Shown one piece after another: positions 9,756-19,801 of a DNA stretch of 35,351 nucleotides (the stretch's first letter is position 1; each line of letters starts with the position of its first letter). Position numbers and translations under genes: made by a program. The notes beneath the pieces were generated by a model, which saw nothing but the letters and a program-made list of their open reading frames with translations, made no database searches and had not been told where the DNA came from. This DNA is from Candidatus Brocadia sp. (GTDB lineage: Bacteria; Planctomycetota; Brocadiia; Brocadiales; Brocadiaceae), in the NCBI GenBank assembly GCA_011525665.1, contig WYAU01000102.1, forward strand, positions 1-35,351, read 5' to 3'.

Positions 9756-9869
9756 CTATGGTAGGACAACGCCTTAATCGTTCGACCGACCCTGCGGCAA
9801 TCTCAGGACAAGCTCAGGATGTAACGTCGTTTGTGGTGAGACTGCCAAACCGTCGCGACGAAGTTCACC

Positions 9870-12314
9870 CTACAGGGTTTCGGGCAGCGCCGCCTCCAGA
9901 TTGAAAGCCAGTTTCTGTCCAATCTGTCTGAACTCTTCTATCCAGCGGCCTGCGTCCGCATCACCGGTTTTTGCCTTTGACAGAAATTCTTTATACGCCG
10001 TTTTTGCCAGGGCATAATAAACATTTTGCACATGCCAGAGATTTATCTCGAAAGGTAACGCAAGGAGCAAGGAAAGCTTTCTCTCTATTCTCTGAAGCAG
10101 GGAAAAATCCGAGGGATTTTTGCGCAATTCATCCATTGCTTTCTCGATTCTGCGACGAATGACAAATTCATGATCTAAGGCATCAACGGGGATGTTCCAT
10201 TTTTTTATGTCGTGAATGATGCTTTGTATCCTGCCGATATCCTTTTCCTCTTCGAATACCTTTTTTAAATTACGATTAAGAATAAACTCAGCGGCGGTGT
10301 AAAACGCCCTTGGGATGGGCATACCTGTCTCCTGCAAAAAACCCATCAAAATACGATTGTTTTCATACAGGGTACAATAGGTATCCTCAAATTCCTCAAG
10401 GGTTGAACTGATGACCTGATTTACAATCTTTCGCTGTTCGTCCCTGAAGAGATGCTGCAGTGAATAGTTATGCATGCCAAAATGTTTATCCATCAATCTT
10501 ACAATATCTGCAAAGGCGCCTTTTTCAAATAATGTCATAATTTCATCTTTCATCGATTGATACGCGCCATCTCCGAGAAATGTGCGCACACCCCCGCTGA
10601 AATCATGGTTGCCGAGATGTAATACACAAAAGCTCAAACGTTCGGATTCCATGATTATCTCAGATTTGACAAAGACACGTCCCGTTGCGATTGTTATTTT
10701 CCCGGCCTCTGCCCGATGATAGTCTTCTCTGGACACCGTATAGCAATAGATTTTGGTACTTTCTGAGTAATCCTCGTAGAGAGAACTGACGGCATAGTGC
10801 GCACCGACCTTTTTCAGGTCTATAACATCCGGTTTGACAAATTTATCATAGATGTGTGCCCCGTCTTTTAATTCCGGTACGTTGCTTTTTGCCATGCTGA
10901 GTCTTTCCTGGAAAAGTTTTTCGAGTCCGTTCTGGAAAAACCCTTCGGACATCTGTATTGCCCGTCCCGCATACTGCAAGATTTGCACTGTTTCAATGCC
11001 CGAGAGTTCGTCGAAGAACCACCCGCAACTCGTGTACATCAACAGGGCGTGTCTCTGGATCTCAAGGAGTTTGAGCGCCAAAACCTTTTCGTCCCTGGTA
11101 AGATTCCTCACGGCATGTCCTTCAAAGAATCTGTTCATGTTTTCATCCGAGCGGTTCAGAATAATATGGATATAATCATCCCGCGCCATCCACGGATCTT
11201 TGAGATATTCTTTTGCCTTTTGCTCATAATGAACCGCCATCTGGTCCCTCAGCCAGTCCAGGGCGTTGCGCAGCGGGGTGCGCCATTCCTGGTTCCATTC
11301 AGGATGCCCGCCTGAATTACACCCACAGTTGCCCTTCCATCGTTCTATACCGTGCATACAACTCCAGGACGAATTGCTGAATATTTCAACTTCGTGCAGG
11401 GGGGGGTATTTTTCCAGATATTCGCCGTAATTTGTCAATTGTGCAAATCCCTGAGATTCTATATAGTTAAGGGCAAAGGCAAGCGCCATGTCTCCGAATC
11501 GGTGATGATGTCCGTATGACTCTCCATCCGTTGCGATATTGAGAATCTGTGGCCATTTTCGGGTGGCGGAAAAGCCCCCCATCAGCCGATTGGCAAAATC
11601 TTCCCCCCGGCCCAGTAATTTTTCAAATGCCACTGACCGGGAAATGGGACCGTCATAAAAAAAGATATTTATACTGCGGCCAGACGGCAATCTGCACACG
11701 TATGCCCGCGTAGGGTCGATGCGCCCCCCGCTTACATCTTTCCACTTTTCGGCGCCGATCTTTCTTACCCTGGATGCCTGATGCTGGGCAAGTATTGTAT
11801 ACTTAATGCCGCGCTCGGCAAGGATATCCAGTGTCTCCCTATCAACTGCAGTCTCGGAGAGCCACATACCTTCGGGGAAACGCTGAAACCTGCGCTCAAA
11901 ATCCTTTATGCCCCAGATTATTTCCGTGTGTTTATCGCGTGTATTGGCAAGGGGCATAATAATATGATTATAAACCTGTGCAATTGCATTTCCGTGTCCT
12001 GAGTAACGTCCCATGCTCTGCCTGTCCGCATCAAGTATCGCCTGATAGATATCAGGGGCATATGTCTCAATCCAGGAAAGGAGGGTAGGGCCAAAATTAA
12101 AATTTATCCTGTCATAATTACTGACAATACCGAGGATACGTCTTTCCGCATCCAGAATTCTGGATGCGGCATTCGGGGCGTAGCATTCGGCGTTGATCTT
12201 TTCGTTCCAGTCATGGTAGGGGTAAGCGGAATCCTGTATTTCTATTGCCTCAAGCCACGGGTTTTCCCGCGGTGGCTGATAAAAGTGTCCGTGTATGCAA
12301 ATATATCTGTCCAT
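9870..12314 (-). CDS. GH57-family glycoside hydrolase with C-terminal DUF3536
   Basis: The 814-residue protein starts with the GH57 motif HGHFYQPPRENPW (residues 8-20). Motif 2 is around GHGNAIAQVYNH. The nucleophile motif GMWLSETAVD places Glu154 as the likely nucleophile, and ATDGESYGHHHRFGDMA gives Asp263 as likely acid/base. A Cys-rich loop (SCMHGIERWKGNCGCNSGGH) follows, and the C-terminal half fits DUF3536. GH57 enzymes act on alpha-glucans (amylase, glucanotransferase, branching), but the DUF3536 subgroup has no firmly established substrate known to me. Its place between treS-mak and malQ suggests cytoplasmic glucan trimming. It has no signal peptide. It could be the cluster's branching or debranching activity, since glgB and glgX are absent here, but the sequence does not show that. 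Confidence 0.88.
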   Translation of the reverse strand: MDRYICIHGHFYQPPRENPWLEAIEIQDSAYPYHDWNEKINAECYAPNAASRILDAERRILGIVSNYDRINFNFGPTLLSWIETYAPDIYQAILDADRQSMGRYSGHGNAIAQVYNHIIMPLANTRDKHTEIIWGIKDFERRFQRFPEGMWLSETAVDRETLDILAERGIKYTILAQHQASRVRKIGAEKWKDVSGGRIDPTRAYVCRLPSGRSINIFFYDGPISRSVAFEKLLGRGEDFANRLMGGFSATRKWPQILNIATDGESYGHHHRFGDMALAFALNYIESQGFAQLTNYGEYLEKYPPLHEVEIFSNSSWSCMHGIERWKGNCGCNSGGHPEWNQEWRTPLRNALDWLRDQMAVHYEQKAKEYLKDPWMARDDYIHIILNRSDENMNRFFEGHAVRNLTRDEKVLALKLLEIQRHALLMYTSCGWFFDELSGIETVQILQYAGRAIQMSEGFFQNGLEKLFQERLSMAKSNVPELKDGAHIYDKFVKPDVIDLKKVGAHYAVSSLYEDYSESTKIYCYTVSREDYHRAEAGKITIATGRVFVKSEIIMESERLSFCVLHLGNHDFSGGVRTFLGDGAYQSMKDEIMTLFEKGAFADIVRLMDKHFGMHNYSLQHLFRDEQRKIVNQVISSTLEEFEDTYCTLYENNRILMGFLQETGMPIPRAFYTAAEFILNRNLKKVFEEEKDIGRIQSIIHDIKKWNIPVDALDHEFVIRRRIEKAMDELRKNPSDFSLLQRIERKLSLLLALPFEINLWHVQNVYYALAKTAYKEFLSKAKTGDADAGRWIEEFRQIGQKLAFNLEAALPETL

Positions 12315-12362
12315 TGTATTCTATTGTAAAGTTTTTCCCTTTCCTTGTATTTTGATCTTATA

Positions 12363-12380
12363 CTCGTTACCGGTAACGAG
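12363..12380. promoter_or_regulatory. Perfect 18-bp palindrome upstream of the GH57 gene, operator candidate
   Basis: CTCGTTACC/GGTAACGAG is a perfect palindrome with a central CG, a layout shared by LacI/GalR-family operators. On the minus strand it is immediately followed by TATAAG, a plausible -10 element, about 45 bp before the GH57 start. It lies in the 130-bp gap after treS-mak. No regulator gene is in the window. It could instead be a structural hairpin. Confidence 0.4.
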
Positions 12381-12444
12381 GGCTTTGCTATTTTTAAGGA
12401 ATTTCAAGCCTGTAGGGTGCGTCCTACGTACCACAACAATCCTC

Positions 12445-15400
12445 TCAGACCCCCATCAGGTGTTTTACGCCCCTCAACGGGATAATCACCCATTCCGGCC
12501 GGTTGTTTAATTCGTATCCGAGCTCATAAACCGCCTTTTCGAGGAGATAGGCCCTCAGCATGACATCAAGCTCTTCCCTGCTCTTCGGGATAAATGAAGC
12601 GTTTCCTGCGGTGCTGAGGTATGACCTCAAAAAGGTCCCCCCGATATATCTGTACCACAGATTGAGCCAGGGTTCAAGCACCGGAATGTCTTCCGGCCTG
12701 ACGGATGCATGCTTGAGAAGCGCTGTGTGGGCGGCGTAGTGAAATGACCGTATCATACCTGCCACGTCCCGTAACGGCGATCTCTTCAGCCTTCTTTCAC
12801 TCAGAGTCCTTGCGGGTTCCCCTTCAAAGTCGATGATTACAAAATCATTCCCCGTGTAAAGCACCTGCCCCAGGTGATAATCCCCGTGGATCCTTATCTT
12901 CATCGCTGACAGCTTCCTCTTGAAAAGGGCGCTAAAACGACCCATGATCTCCTTTTCAAAAGTGAGGATTTCACCGGCTAACGCTTGTCCCTCATCCGGT
13001 AGATTTTTCATATTTTTCCTCAGCAGCGCAAATACTTTTTTTGTAAGGACCTGCATGGATTGATAGAGGGATCTCTGGTAAAGCACCGAGAAGGGCTCCG
13101 GGGTAAAATCAGGGTCTTCCGTTTCGAAAGAAAGCGACAGGTGAAGCTCTGCCGTTCTTTTTCCCAGGAGGGTTGTCATTTCAATATAGACGCCGCCGAT
13201 TAATTCCTGAAAAAGCAAAGGTATCTCCTGAAACGCAATCTCCAAAAGAGAAGCGGGCGCCGCAGGCGCTTCCTGAATTTCGCTTTTTTTGGCGAGTACT
13301 CTGCCATAATATCTTCCCACCCAGTCAAGGGTATATGTCCAGGCATCTCCCTGATTGGGCACAAAGGCCTGGAGCAACCCGACGACCATCGGTCCGCCTT
13401 CCTGTCTCCTGTACTCTATTGCACCCGCAAAGAGCGGAACGTGGGAAAATGTTGCCCTTTCAGTAAGAAATTTGCCCATTTCCAAATCAGAATTTATTCC
13501 TTCGTCCAGCCGCCGGTACAGTTTTAAAAAAAGCTCTTTGCCGTAAAGAAAAGATGAATTGCTCTGTTCTGCCTTGAGTACCTGTGATTTTTCGGACAAA
13601 ACCTCTTTTACTGTGTGTTTTTTGAAAGTCTTTCCCGTATAGGTGACAAGGTATCCGTTAAAACCGCGAACGGTATGTTTTCGCACAAACATGCCGAGGA
13701 GATGTTTGCGAAATTCTTCATTATAGATACTGTCATAGAGGATTCCCTCGGCGCTTTCGGTCTTCAGGTGCGCCACCACCGCAGGGAAATTTTCCACCAC
13801 AATGCTTTCTGCCTTATCTCCGGTTGAAAAAGAGAGGGGAAGAAGGTATATACCGGACAATTCCGTGGTATATCTCACCTCGACCAGGAGGAGGTGGGTA
13901 GCGCAGGAATCCTCACATAATGAAATATCTTCGATGATTTTTATTCCCTGCATCTCCTGTGCCTTACCGCCAAACCATCTGCACGTCGTTATATAAGGGG
14001 GTAATATTTCCCTTTCCAGCGTTTCTTTTGTTTTCCCATCAAAGACAGATTCCCAGCATCCTCCCACACTCAGTTCTGGGATAGTTCGTATCTTTCCAAA
14101 CTTTACACCATTCTCAGCTTTCCGTAACACAAACCAGTAATAATCATGGCGGCTCAGGGTTAGTACATAGGGTGAATCCGTTATCCGGGGGAACTTATTT
14201 CTGCTGAATACCTCCTCCGGCTGATATCCTGAAAACGGTGAAAGGTCAAGTTCAACCACCTGGGAAAAACGCGAGAGATTAACTACCGTAAGAATAGTTT
14301 CGTCCTGGTACCGGCGTATAAACGCAAACACTTTCGGGTTATCCGGGTACAAAAACTCAATGCTTCCCCTTCCAAATGCCTTAAAACGCTTCCTCATCGT
14401 TATAACCCGTTTCATCCACCAGAGAAGTGACGCCTGGTTCCTTTCCTGATTCTCGACATTGACGGCTTCGTAATGATACTCGGGATCCATAATGATGGGG
14501 AGATAGAGTTTTTGCGGATTTGTCCGGGAAAAGCCGGCGTTCCTGTCCACATTCCACTGCATGGGGGTCCTCACGCCGTCCCTGTCCCCCAGATGATAAT
14601 TATCTCCCATTCCTATTTCGTCCCCGTAGTAAATAATGGGTGTGCCGGGAAGGGAGAAAAGGAGCGCATTCATAAGCTCTATCTTCCGCCTGTTATTTCC
14701 GAGCAGGGGGGCCAGACGCCTGCGGATACCCAGATTTATCCTTGCAACGGGGTCCCGTGCGTAGACCCTATACATATAATCTCTCTCTTCATCGCTTACC
14801 ATCTCAAGGGTAAGTTCGTCATGGTTTCTCAGGAAGAGCGCCCACTGGCATATTTCCGGTACAGAGGGGGTCTGTTCGAAGATGTCAATGATGGGAAACC
14901 GGTCTTCCATCCAGATTGCCATAAACAGCCTGGGCATCAGGGGAAAATGAAAGGCCATATGACATTCGTCTCCTTTCCCGAAGTAAGCGACCGCGTCTTC
15001 CGGCCACTGGTTTGCCTCAGCAAGAAGCATCTTGTTTTTAAATGCACCGTCTACATGGGATCTGAGCTTCTTCAGGAATTCATGGGTCTCGGACAGATTT
15101 TCACAGTTTGTTCCATCCCTTTCAAAGAGATAGGGAACGGCATCGAGACGGAATCCGTCTACGCCGATATCCAGCCAGTAATCAATAACTCTCAGGATTT
15201 TCTTTTGCACAAGGTGACTGTCGAAGTTCAGATCGGGCTGATGCGAGTAAAAACGATGCCAGAAGTAGGCCTTTGCCACGGCATCCCACGTCCAGTTTGA
15301 CGATTCAAAATCTTTAAAAATTATCCGTGCATCCTGATACCTCTCGGAAGTATTGCTCCAGACGTAAAAATTTCTCAGTGCGGAGCCCGGTCTCGCCCTC

Positions 15401-15771
15401 CGTGCCCCCTGAAACCAGACGTGACGTTCGGAAGTGTGATTCAAAACCAGTTCCGTAATAACCCGTATCCCTCTTCTGTGGGACTCTTTGATAAATTCCT
15501 TGAAATCCCGCAATAAACCGTAGTCAGGATGGACGCCAAAATAATTCGCGATATCGTATCCATCATCCTTTAGGGGAGAGGGATAAAAGGGGAGGAGCCA
15601 TATGGCGGTTATGCCCAGATTTTCCAGATAGTCCAACTTTTCGGTAAGTCCCTTGAAATCCCCTATTCCGTCACCATTGAAATCGTAAAAGGCCTTGACA
15701 TGAAGTTCGTAGATAACGGCGTCCTTATACCAGAGGGGATCGTCATCGAGACACACTTCTCTTTGGTCCAT
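12445..15771 (-). CDS. treS: Trehalose synthase-maltokinase fusion (TreS-Mak/Pep2)
   Basis: This is a two-domain protein of 1108 residues. Residues 1 to about 550 are a GH13 trehalose synthase that interconverts trehalose and maltose. Its nucleophile is Asp210 (VDGFRLDAVPYLFE), its acid/base Glu252 (LLAEANQWPED), and its third acid Asp318 (RNHDEL). From about 572 to the end is a maltokinase domain with WFGGKAQEM at 599-607, HGDYHLGQ at 962-969 and DFEGEP from Asp981. It phosphorylates maltose to maltose-1-phosphate for GlgE. Such fusions are known in several bacterial phyla. The AGGAG ribosome site starts directly after the glgE stop, and the two genes are 14 nt apart, so they are very likely cotranscribed and coupled. 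Confidence 0.96.
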   Translation of the reverse strand: MDQREVCLDDDPLWYKDAVIYELHVKAFYDFNGDGIGDFKGLTEKLDYLENLGITAIWLLPFYPSPLKDDGYDIANYFGVHPDYGLLRDFKEFIKESHRRGIRVITELVLNHTSERHVWFQGARRARPGSALRNFYVWSNTSERYQDARIIFKDFESSNWTWDAVAKAYFWHRFYSHQPDLNFDSHLVQKKILRVIDYWLDIGVDGFRLDAVPYLFERDGTNCENLSETHEFLKKLRSHVDGAFKNKMLLAEANQWPEDAVAYFGKGDECHMAFHFPLMPRLFMAIWMEDRFPIIDIFEQTPSVPEICQWALFLRNHDELTLEMVSDEERDYMYRVYARDPVARINLGIRRRLAPLLGNNRRKIELMNALLFSLPGTPIIYYGDEIGMGDNYHLGDRDGVRTPMQWNVDRNAGFSRTNPQKLYLPIIMDPEYHYEAVNVENQERNQASLLWWMKRVITMRKRFKAFGRGSIEFLYPDNPKVFAFIRRYQDETILTVVNLSRFSQVVELDLSPFSGYQPEEVFSRNKFPRITDSPYVLTLSRHDYYWFVLRKAENGVKFGKIRTIPELSVGGCWESVFDGKTKETLEREILPPYITTCRWFGGKAQEMQGIKIIEDISLCEDSCATHLLLVEVRYTTELSGIYLLPLSFSTGDKAESIVVENFPAVVAHLKTESAEGILYDSIYNEEFRKHLLGMFVRKHTVRGFNGYLVTYTGKTFKKHTVKEVLSEKSQVLKAEQSNSSFLYGKELFLKLYRRLDEGINSDLEMGKFLTERATFSHVPLFAGAIEYRRQEGGPMVVGLLQAFVPNQGDAWTYTLDWVGRYYGRVLAKKSEIQEAPAAPASLLEIAFQEIPLLFQELIGGVYIEMTTLLGKRTAELHLSLSFETEDPDFTPEPFSVLYQRSLYQSMQVLTKKVFALLRKNMKNLPDEGQALAGEILTFEKEIMGRFSALFKRKLSAMKIRIHGDYHLGQVLYTGNDFVIIDFEGEPARTLSERRLKRSPLRDVAGMIRSFHYAAHTALLKHASVRPEDIPVLEPWLNLWYRYIGGTFLRSYLSTAGNASFIPKSREELDVMLRAYLLEKAVYELGYELNNRPEWVIIPLRGVKHLMGV

Positions 15772-15785
15772 TCCCGTGAATCTCC

Positions 15786-17771
15786 TTACATGAAATAATC
15801 AAAATCTGCTTCCCGTTTCAATCTCTTCCTTACCTTAAAAATGTGGGCAGGAATACTGTCGGGCCTGAGTTCCACATAGTTTTTTTCTCCCTGCCAGACA
15901 TACCTGCCATCCGTTAACAGATCATGAACCAGATAGGGATGGCCGATATCTATTCCGAACGCGCTGACGGGAACCTTTACATATCCTGACCGGGTATGAT
16001 ACGGATCAAGGTTCACTGCCACCAGAATGATCTGAGAAAGGTCTTCGGTTGCTTTTCCATAAAAAAGGATATAGTCATTGTCTGTTTCGTAAAATTGTAC
16101 GTTGTCCGTGGTCTGAAGGGCCGGGTTTTCCTTCCTTATCCGGTTAACCCGCGCAATAAAATCCCTGAGGTTCCCGGGGCCGTCCCAATTCCAGTGTCGT
16201 ATCTCGTATTTTTCCGAATCGAGGTACTCTTCCTTTCCGGGAACCGCCTCACTGACACAGAGTTCAAAGGCAGGGCCAAAGATACCGTAGCTGGATGACA
16301 GGGTTGCCGCGAGCAGGAGTCTTATCATGAAGGCAGGCCGGCCGCCATACTGAAGATGTTCGGGAAGGATGTCCGGTGTGTTGGGCCAGAAGTTGGGCCG
16401 GAAATATTCTCTCCTTTCCGTCCGGGTAAGTTCGGTAATGTACCCGATAAGTTCCTGTTTTGTATTCCTCCAGGTGAAATAGGTGTAGGATTGCGTAAAT
16501 CCGAGCTTTGCAAGATAGTTCATAACCGTGGGTCTTGTGAAGGCCTCCGAAAGAAAGATAACATCCGGATACTTACCCTTTACTTCCCTTATCAGCCACT
16601 CCCAGAATGAAAACGGCTTCGTGTGGGGGTTATCAACCCTGAATATACGGATACCTTTTTCTCTCCAGAAGACCACGATGCTTTTTAATTCATCCCACAA
16701 TTGACGCCATTGTTCTGTTTCAAAGTTCAGGGGAAGTACGTCTTCGTATATCTTTGGCGGATTTTCCGCATGCTGCACGGAGCCATCGGGTCGCCATTTG
16801 AACCACTCAGGATGTTCTGCAACATACGGATGGTCTGGCGAACACTGGTATGCCAAGTCCATGGCTATTTCTATGTCATAGTCCCTGGCCTTATTTATGA
16901 GTCTTTCAAAATCCTCCGGCGTACCCAGGTGAGGATGGACGGATTTATGCCCGCCTTCCAGAGATCCTATTGCCCAGGGACTTCCCACATCATTCAAACC
17001 GGATACCGGTGAATTATTCTTTCCTTTCCGGTTTGTCCTTCCTATCGGATGAATGGGGGGGAGGTAAAAGACATCGAAACCCATCTTTGCTATCTCCGGA
17101 AGGATGGCTTCACAGTCCATAAAAGTCCCGTGTTTGCCGGGTTCCGGAGAGCATGACCGGGGGAATCTCTCATACCAGGTACTGAAAATAGCTTTTTTCC
17201 TGTCTACAATCACAGAAAGTTCCTTTCCGTAATTCACAGCAAACCTCCTGTCCCGATATGCATTCATTAGCTTGCCGAGTTCTTCACGGGAAGCAATCGA
17301 CACCACTTTTTGCCCGGTTCTTTCCGTTTTTAATAAGTCGATATATGCCAGAAGGGTTTTTTGGTCATCTGCAGATGCCCTTTGAGATGAATCCGTAATA
17401 TACTGGATTCCGGTAAGTATGTCGACCCTGATATCCTGGTTGGCATCAAATTTTTTTCTGAGATCTTTCTGCCAGGTTGTGAAAGAGTCAATGCCGCCCT
17501 CAATCGTATAAAGATATGTTCCCATCTCTTCAGCGATAAACTCCGCTTCCCGCCGATCATTTTCCCCGGCTTTCATGGGAATCTCTTTCCACCTGCTATC
17601 GCATGGCCTTTTATAGAGAAGATTTGCCCAAACGGCATCATGCCCGTCGGCAAAAATATCTGCAGTAACTACTACTTTTTCTCCCGCAACTCTCTTAATG
17701 GGAAAACGACCGCCATCGATTTCCGGTTTTACATTCTCAATAACAACCCTTTTTCTTCCGTCAATATACAT
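15786..17771 (-). CDS. glgE: Alpha-1,4-glucan:maltose-1-phosphate maltosyltransferase
   Basis: This 661-residue GH13_3 enzyme transfers maltose from maltose-1-phosphate onto alpha-glucan chains in the cytoplasm. The N-terminal domain (VIENVKPEIDGGRFPIKRV...VVVTADIFADGHD) is typical of GlgE. In the barrel, YLPPIHPIGRTNRKGKNN lies at about 236-253. The nucleophile Asp380 is in IFRVDNPHTKPF, and Glu409 is in FLSEAFTRP. It precedes treS-mak by 14 nt, so the maker and the user of maltose-1-phosphate are coupled. An AAGGAA ribosome site precedes the ATG. The family normally works with the branching enzyme GlgB, which is not in this window. Confidence 0.97.
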   Translation of the reverse strand: MYIDGRKRVVIENVKPEIDGGRFPIKRVAGEKVVVTADIFADGHDAVWANLLYKRPCDSRWKEIPMKAGENDRREAEFIAEEMGTYLYTIEGGIDSFTTWQKDLRKKFDANQDIRVDILTGIQYITDSSQRASADDQKTLLAYIDLLKTERTGQKVVSIASREELGKLMNAYRDRRFAVNYGKELSVIVDRKKAIFSTWYERFPRSCSPEPGKHGTFMDCEAILPEIAKMGFDVFYLPPIHPIGRTNRKGKNNSPVSGLNDVGSPWAIGSLEGGHKSVHPHLGTPEDFERLINKARDYDIEIAMDLAYQCSPDHPYVAEHPEWFKWRPDGSVQHAENPPKIYEDVLPLNFETEQWRQLWDELKSIVVFWREKGIRIFRVDNPHTKPFSFWEWLIREVKGKYPDVIFLSEAFTRPTVMNYLAKLGFTQSYTYFTWRNTKQELIGYITELTRTERREYFRPNFWPNTPDILPEHLQYGGRPAFMIRLLLAATLSSSYGIFGPAFELCVSEAVPGKEEYLDSEKYEIRHWNWDGPGNLRDFIARVNRIRKENPALQTTDNVQFYETDNDYILFYGKATEDLSQIILVAVNLDPYHTRSGYVKVPVSAFGIDIGHPYLVHDLLTDGRYVWQGEKNYVELRPDSIPAHIFKVRKRLKREADFDYFM

Positions 17772-17873
17772 GGAAAGATTCCTTACACCGCATTCGATTA
17801 ACGTACTGTATTAAATACTCTATCCGCGTTTTTCTTCATAAATAAGTCAATCAAACCTTCCGGCCACTTTCTC

Positions 17874-17906
17874 ATTGTAGAGCGACGAACCTCGCCGCTC
17901 TACAAT
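17874..17906. repeat. REP-like hairpin between treZ and glgE
   Basis: ATTGTAGAGCG and CGCTCTACAAT form a perfect 11-bp stem around an 11-nt loop. The hairpin sits in the 178-bp gap between two genes of the same operon direction. It lacks a T run on the minus strand, so it is more likely a dispersed palindromic repeat or an mRNA-stabilising hairpin than a terminator. Confidence 0.5.
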
Positions 17907-17949
17907 CACACCTATGAAATCCCTTCGCATAAACTTCGTTTGGTTGCGG

Positions 17950-19788
17950 CTACGCTGCCCCAGGTTTCTCTTTATTATACATAACAAAACTCTGTCCCCT
18001 TATCATTATTTCTTCCCCAAAATTCAGTTCATCCGGAAGAAGCGAACCGGGGCCATTCCATATTTTTTCAGAGGAATCCAGTTTCTTACTCCATCCATCA
18101 TCAGGAATGGAAGGGACAAGCGTGACATCGGCACCGTTAAAATTGAAAATAAAGAATACAGCGTTAGACACCTTCCACCTCCTCACAAACAAGACCTTTT
18201 CACCTTCAAGGCCATCCACAGAAAGACACCTTTTGTCCGGATGTGACAGGGCAGGTATCGTTTTTCTTACGAGTATCAGGCGCTTATAAAAGTCTGATAA
18301 AATCCTGTGGTTGCCTTCTTTTCTCTTTTGCCAGGCTATTTTTGATTTCAGGAATGTTTCTCTGCTCTGCGGATCGGGCGGTTCGCCCTGCCATGTGAAC
18401 TCACGAAACTCTCTCTTCCTTCCCTGCCGAACCGCTTCAATAAGGTCGGGATCGGAGTGGCTTACAAAATAAAGAAACGCGGTATCCTCCCCGTATTCTT
18501 CTCCCATGAAGAGCAGGGGAATGTACGGAGAAAGAAGAACGGCTCCTGCCGCAAGCTTCAGCGCTTCAAACGATACAAGCGCGCTGAGCCTTTCACCCAG
18601 CATCCTGTTGCCTGTCTGATCGTGGTTTTGCGAAAAAACTATCATGCGGTGCGCAGGAATATCCTTTGAGGAATTCCCATGATTCCTCTTTCGGAATTCG
18701 GAATATTCTCCCGTATAGACAAAACCCTCCGTCAGGGACTTTGCCATGTGCCCGATCTTTCCGAAATCGCGATAATATCCACTGTCTTCACCGGTAAGAA
18801 GGGTATGAAGCGCGTGGTGAAAGTCATCACACCATACCCCATCAATGCCATAGCCCCGGGATTTTCTCGGTATTACAATACGGGAATCGTTTAAATCGCT
18901 TTCGGCGATAAGGTAGTATTTTCTGCCATTTTTTTGAGAAAATTCCTCAACCCGTTCTGATAGTTCAGCCAGAAAGTGTTTGGCTCCCTTGTCGAATATG
19001 GCATGAACGGCATCAATACGAAGTGCATCCACGTGATAATAATTAAACCAGTAAATGGCATTCTCTATAAAAAAATTTCTCACCTCATTGCTGTATGCGG
19101 AGTCAAAATTTATCGCTTCACCCCAAGGAGTACGGTATGTATTCGTAAAGTACGGCCCGAAGTCCCTCACATAATTCCCTTCCGGCCCGAGATGGTTATA
19201 GACGACGTCAAGAATAACTGATATCCCTCTCCTGTGGCACTCGTTTACCAGATATTTGAGTCCCTCCGGCCCTCCATAGGAGTTTTGGACTGCATAAGGA
19301 TAGACGCCATCGTAGCCCCAGTTCCTTTCTCCGGGAAATTGGGAAACAGGCATTAATTCCAGGGCATTTATCCCGATGTCCCGTAATTCATCGAGTTGGG
19401 GGATTATGGCATGAAACGTCCCCTCTGGTGTAAACGCGCCGACATGGAGTTCGTACATGATCATCTCGTTCAAGGGGATACCTCTCCAGTTTCCCTCGGA
19501 CCAGGCAAACGCCATATGGTCAACAACCTGTGACGCTCCATGAACCCCTTGTGGCTGGTACTGCGAAGCGGGATCGGGTCTCTCCTTTTCATCATCGAGA
19601 CGATAAAAATATTTTGTAGCGGGGGTAACGCCCTCGATGGTTGTTTTCCAGAATCCTTCCTTATCCTTTTCCATGGGGACAAGCCTTTCTTCGGGAGAAA
19701 TTATCTTTAACGTTACTTTACGAAGAAAAGGAGCCCAGACGGTGAATTCACACCTTTCATTCCCCGCATAATCTATACCCTGTTTCAT
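17950..19788 (-). CDS. treZ: Malto-oligosyltrehalose trehalohydrolase
   Basis: This 612-residue GH13 enzyme releases trehalose from the maltooligosyl-trehalose made by TreY. It begins with an N-terminal immunoglobulin-like domain (EFTVWAPFLRKVTLKI). The barrel follows with ELHVGAFTPEGTF at about 113-125, WGYDGVYPYAVQNSYGG and DVVYNHLGPEGNY. Catalytic residues are Asp259 (VDALRIDAVHAI), Glu296 (YYLIAESDLND) and the Asp in FSQNHDQTGNR. Length fits the family. The TGA stop of the upstream propeller gene lies within the TGAGGA ribosome site, 13 nt before the ATG, so the two are translated as neighbours. Confidence 0.96.
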   Translation of the reverse strand: MKQGIDYAGNERCEFTVWAPFLRKVTLKIISPEERLVPMEKDKEGFWKTTIEGVTPATKYFYRLDDEKERPDPASQYQPQGVHGASQVVDHMAFAWSEGNWRGIPLNEMIMYELHVGAFTPEGTFHAIIPQLDELRDIGINALELMPVSQFPGERNWGYDGVYPYAVQNSYGGPEGLKYLVNECHRRGISVILDVVYNHLGPEGNYVRDFGPYFTNTYRTPWGEAINFDSAYSNEVRNFFIENAIYWFNYYHVDALRIDAVHAIFDKGAKHFLAELSERVEEFSQKNGRKYYLIAESDLNDSRIVIPRKSRGYGIDGVWCDDFHHALHTLLTGEDSGYYRDFGKIGHMAKSLTEGFVYTGEYSEFRKRNHGNSSKDIPAHRMIVFSQNHDQTGNRMLGERLSALVSFEALKLAAGAVLLSPYIPLLFMGEEYGEDTAFLYFVSHSDPDLIEAVRQGRKREFREFTWQGEPPDPQSRETFLKSKIAWQKRKEGNHRILSDFYKRLILVRKTIPALSHPDKRCLSVDGLEGEKVLFVRRWKVSNAVFFIFNFNGADVTLVPSIPDDGWSKKLDSSEKIWNGPGSLLPDELNFGEEIMIRGQSFVMYNKEKPGAA

Positions 19789-19801
19789 GGAAAAAATTTC
19801 C

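Noticed and set aside
14473-15300. 275-residue plus-strand ORF
   Set aside because: It lies entirely antisense to the catalytic domain of the TreS-maltokinase gene and has no recognisable domain.
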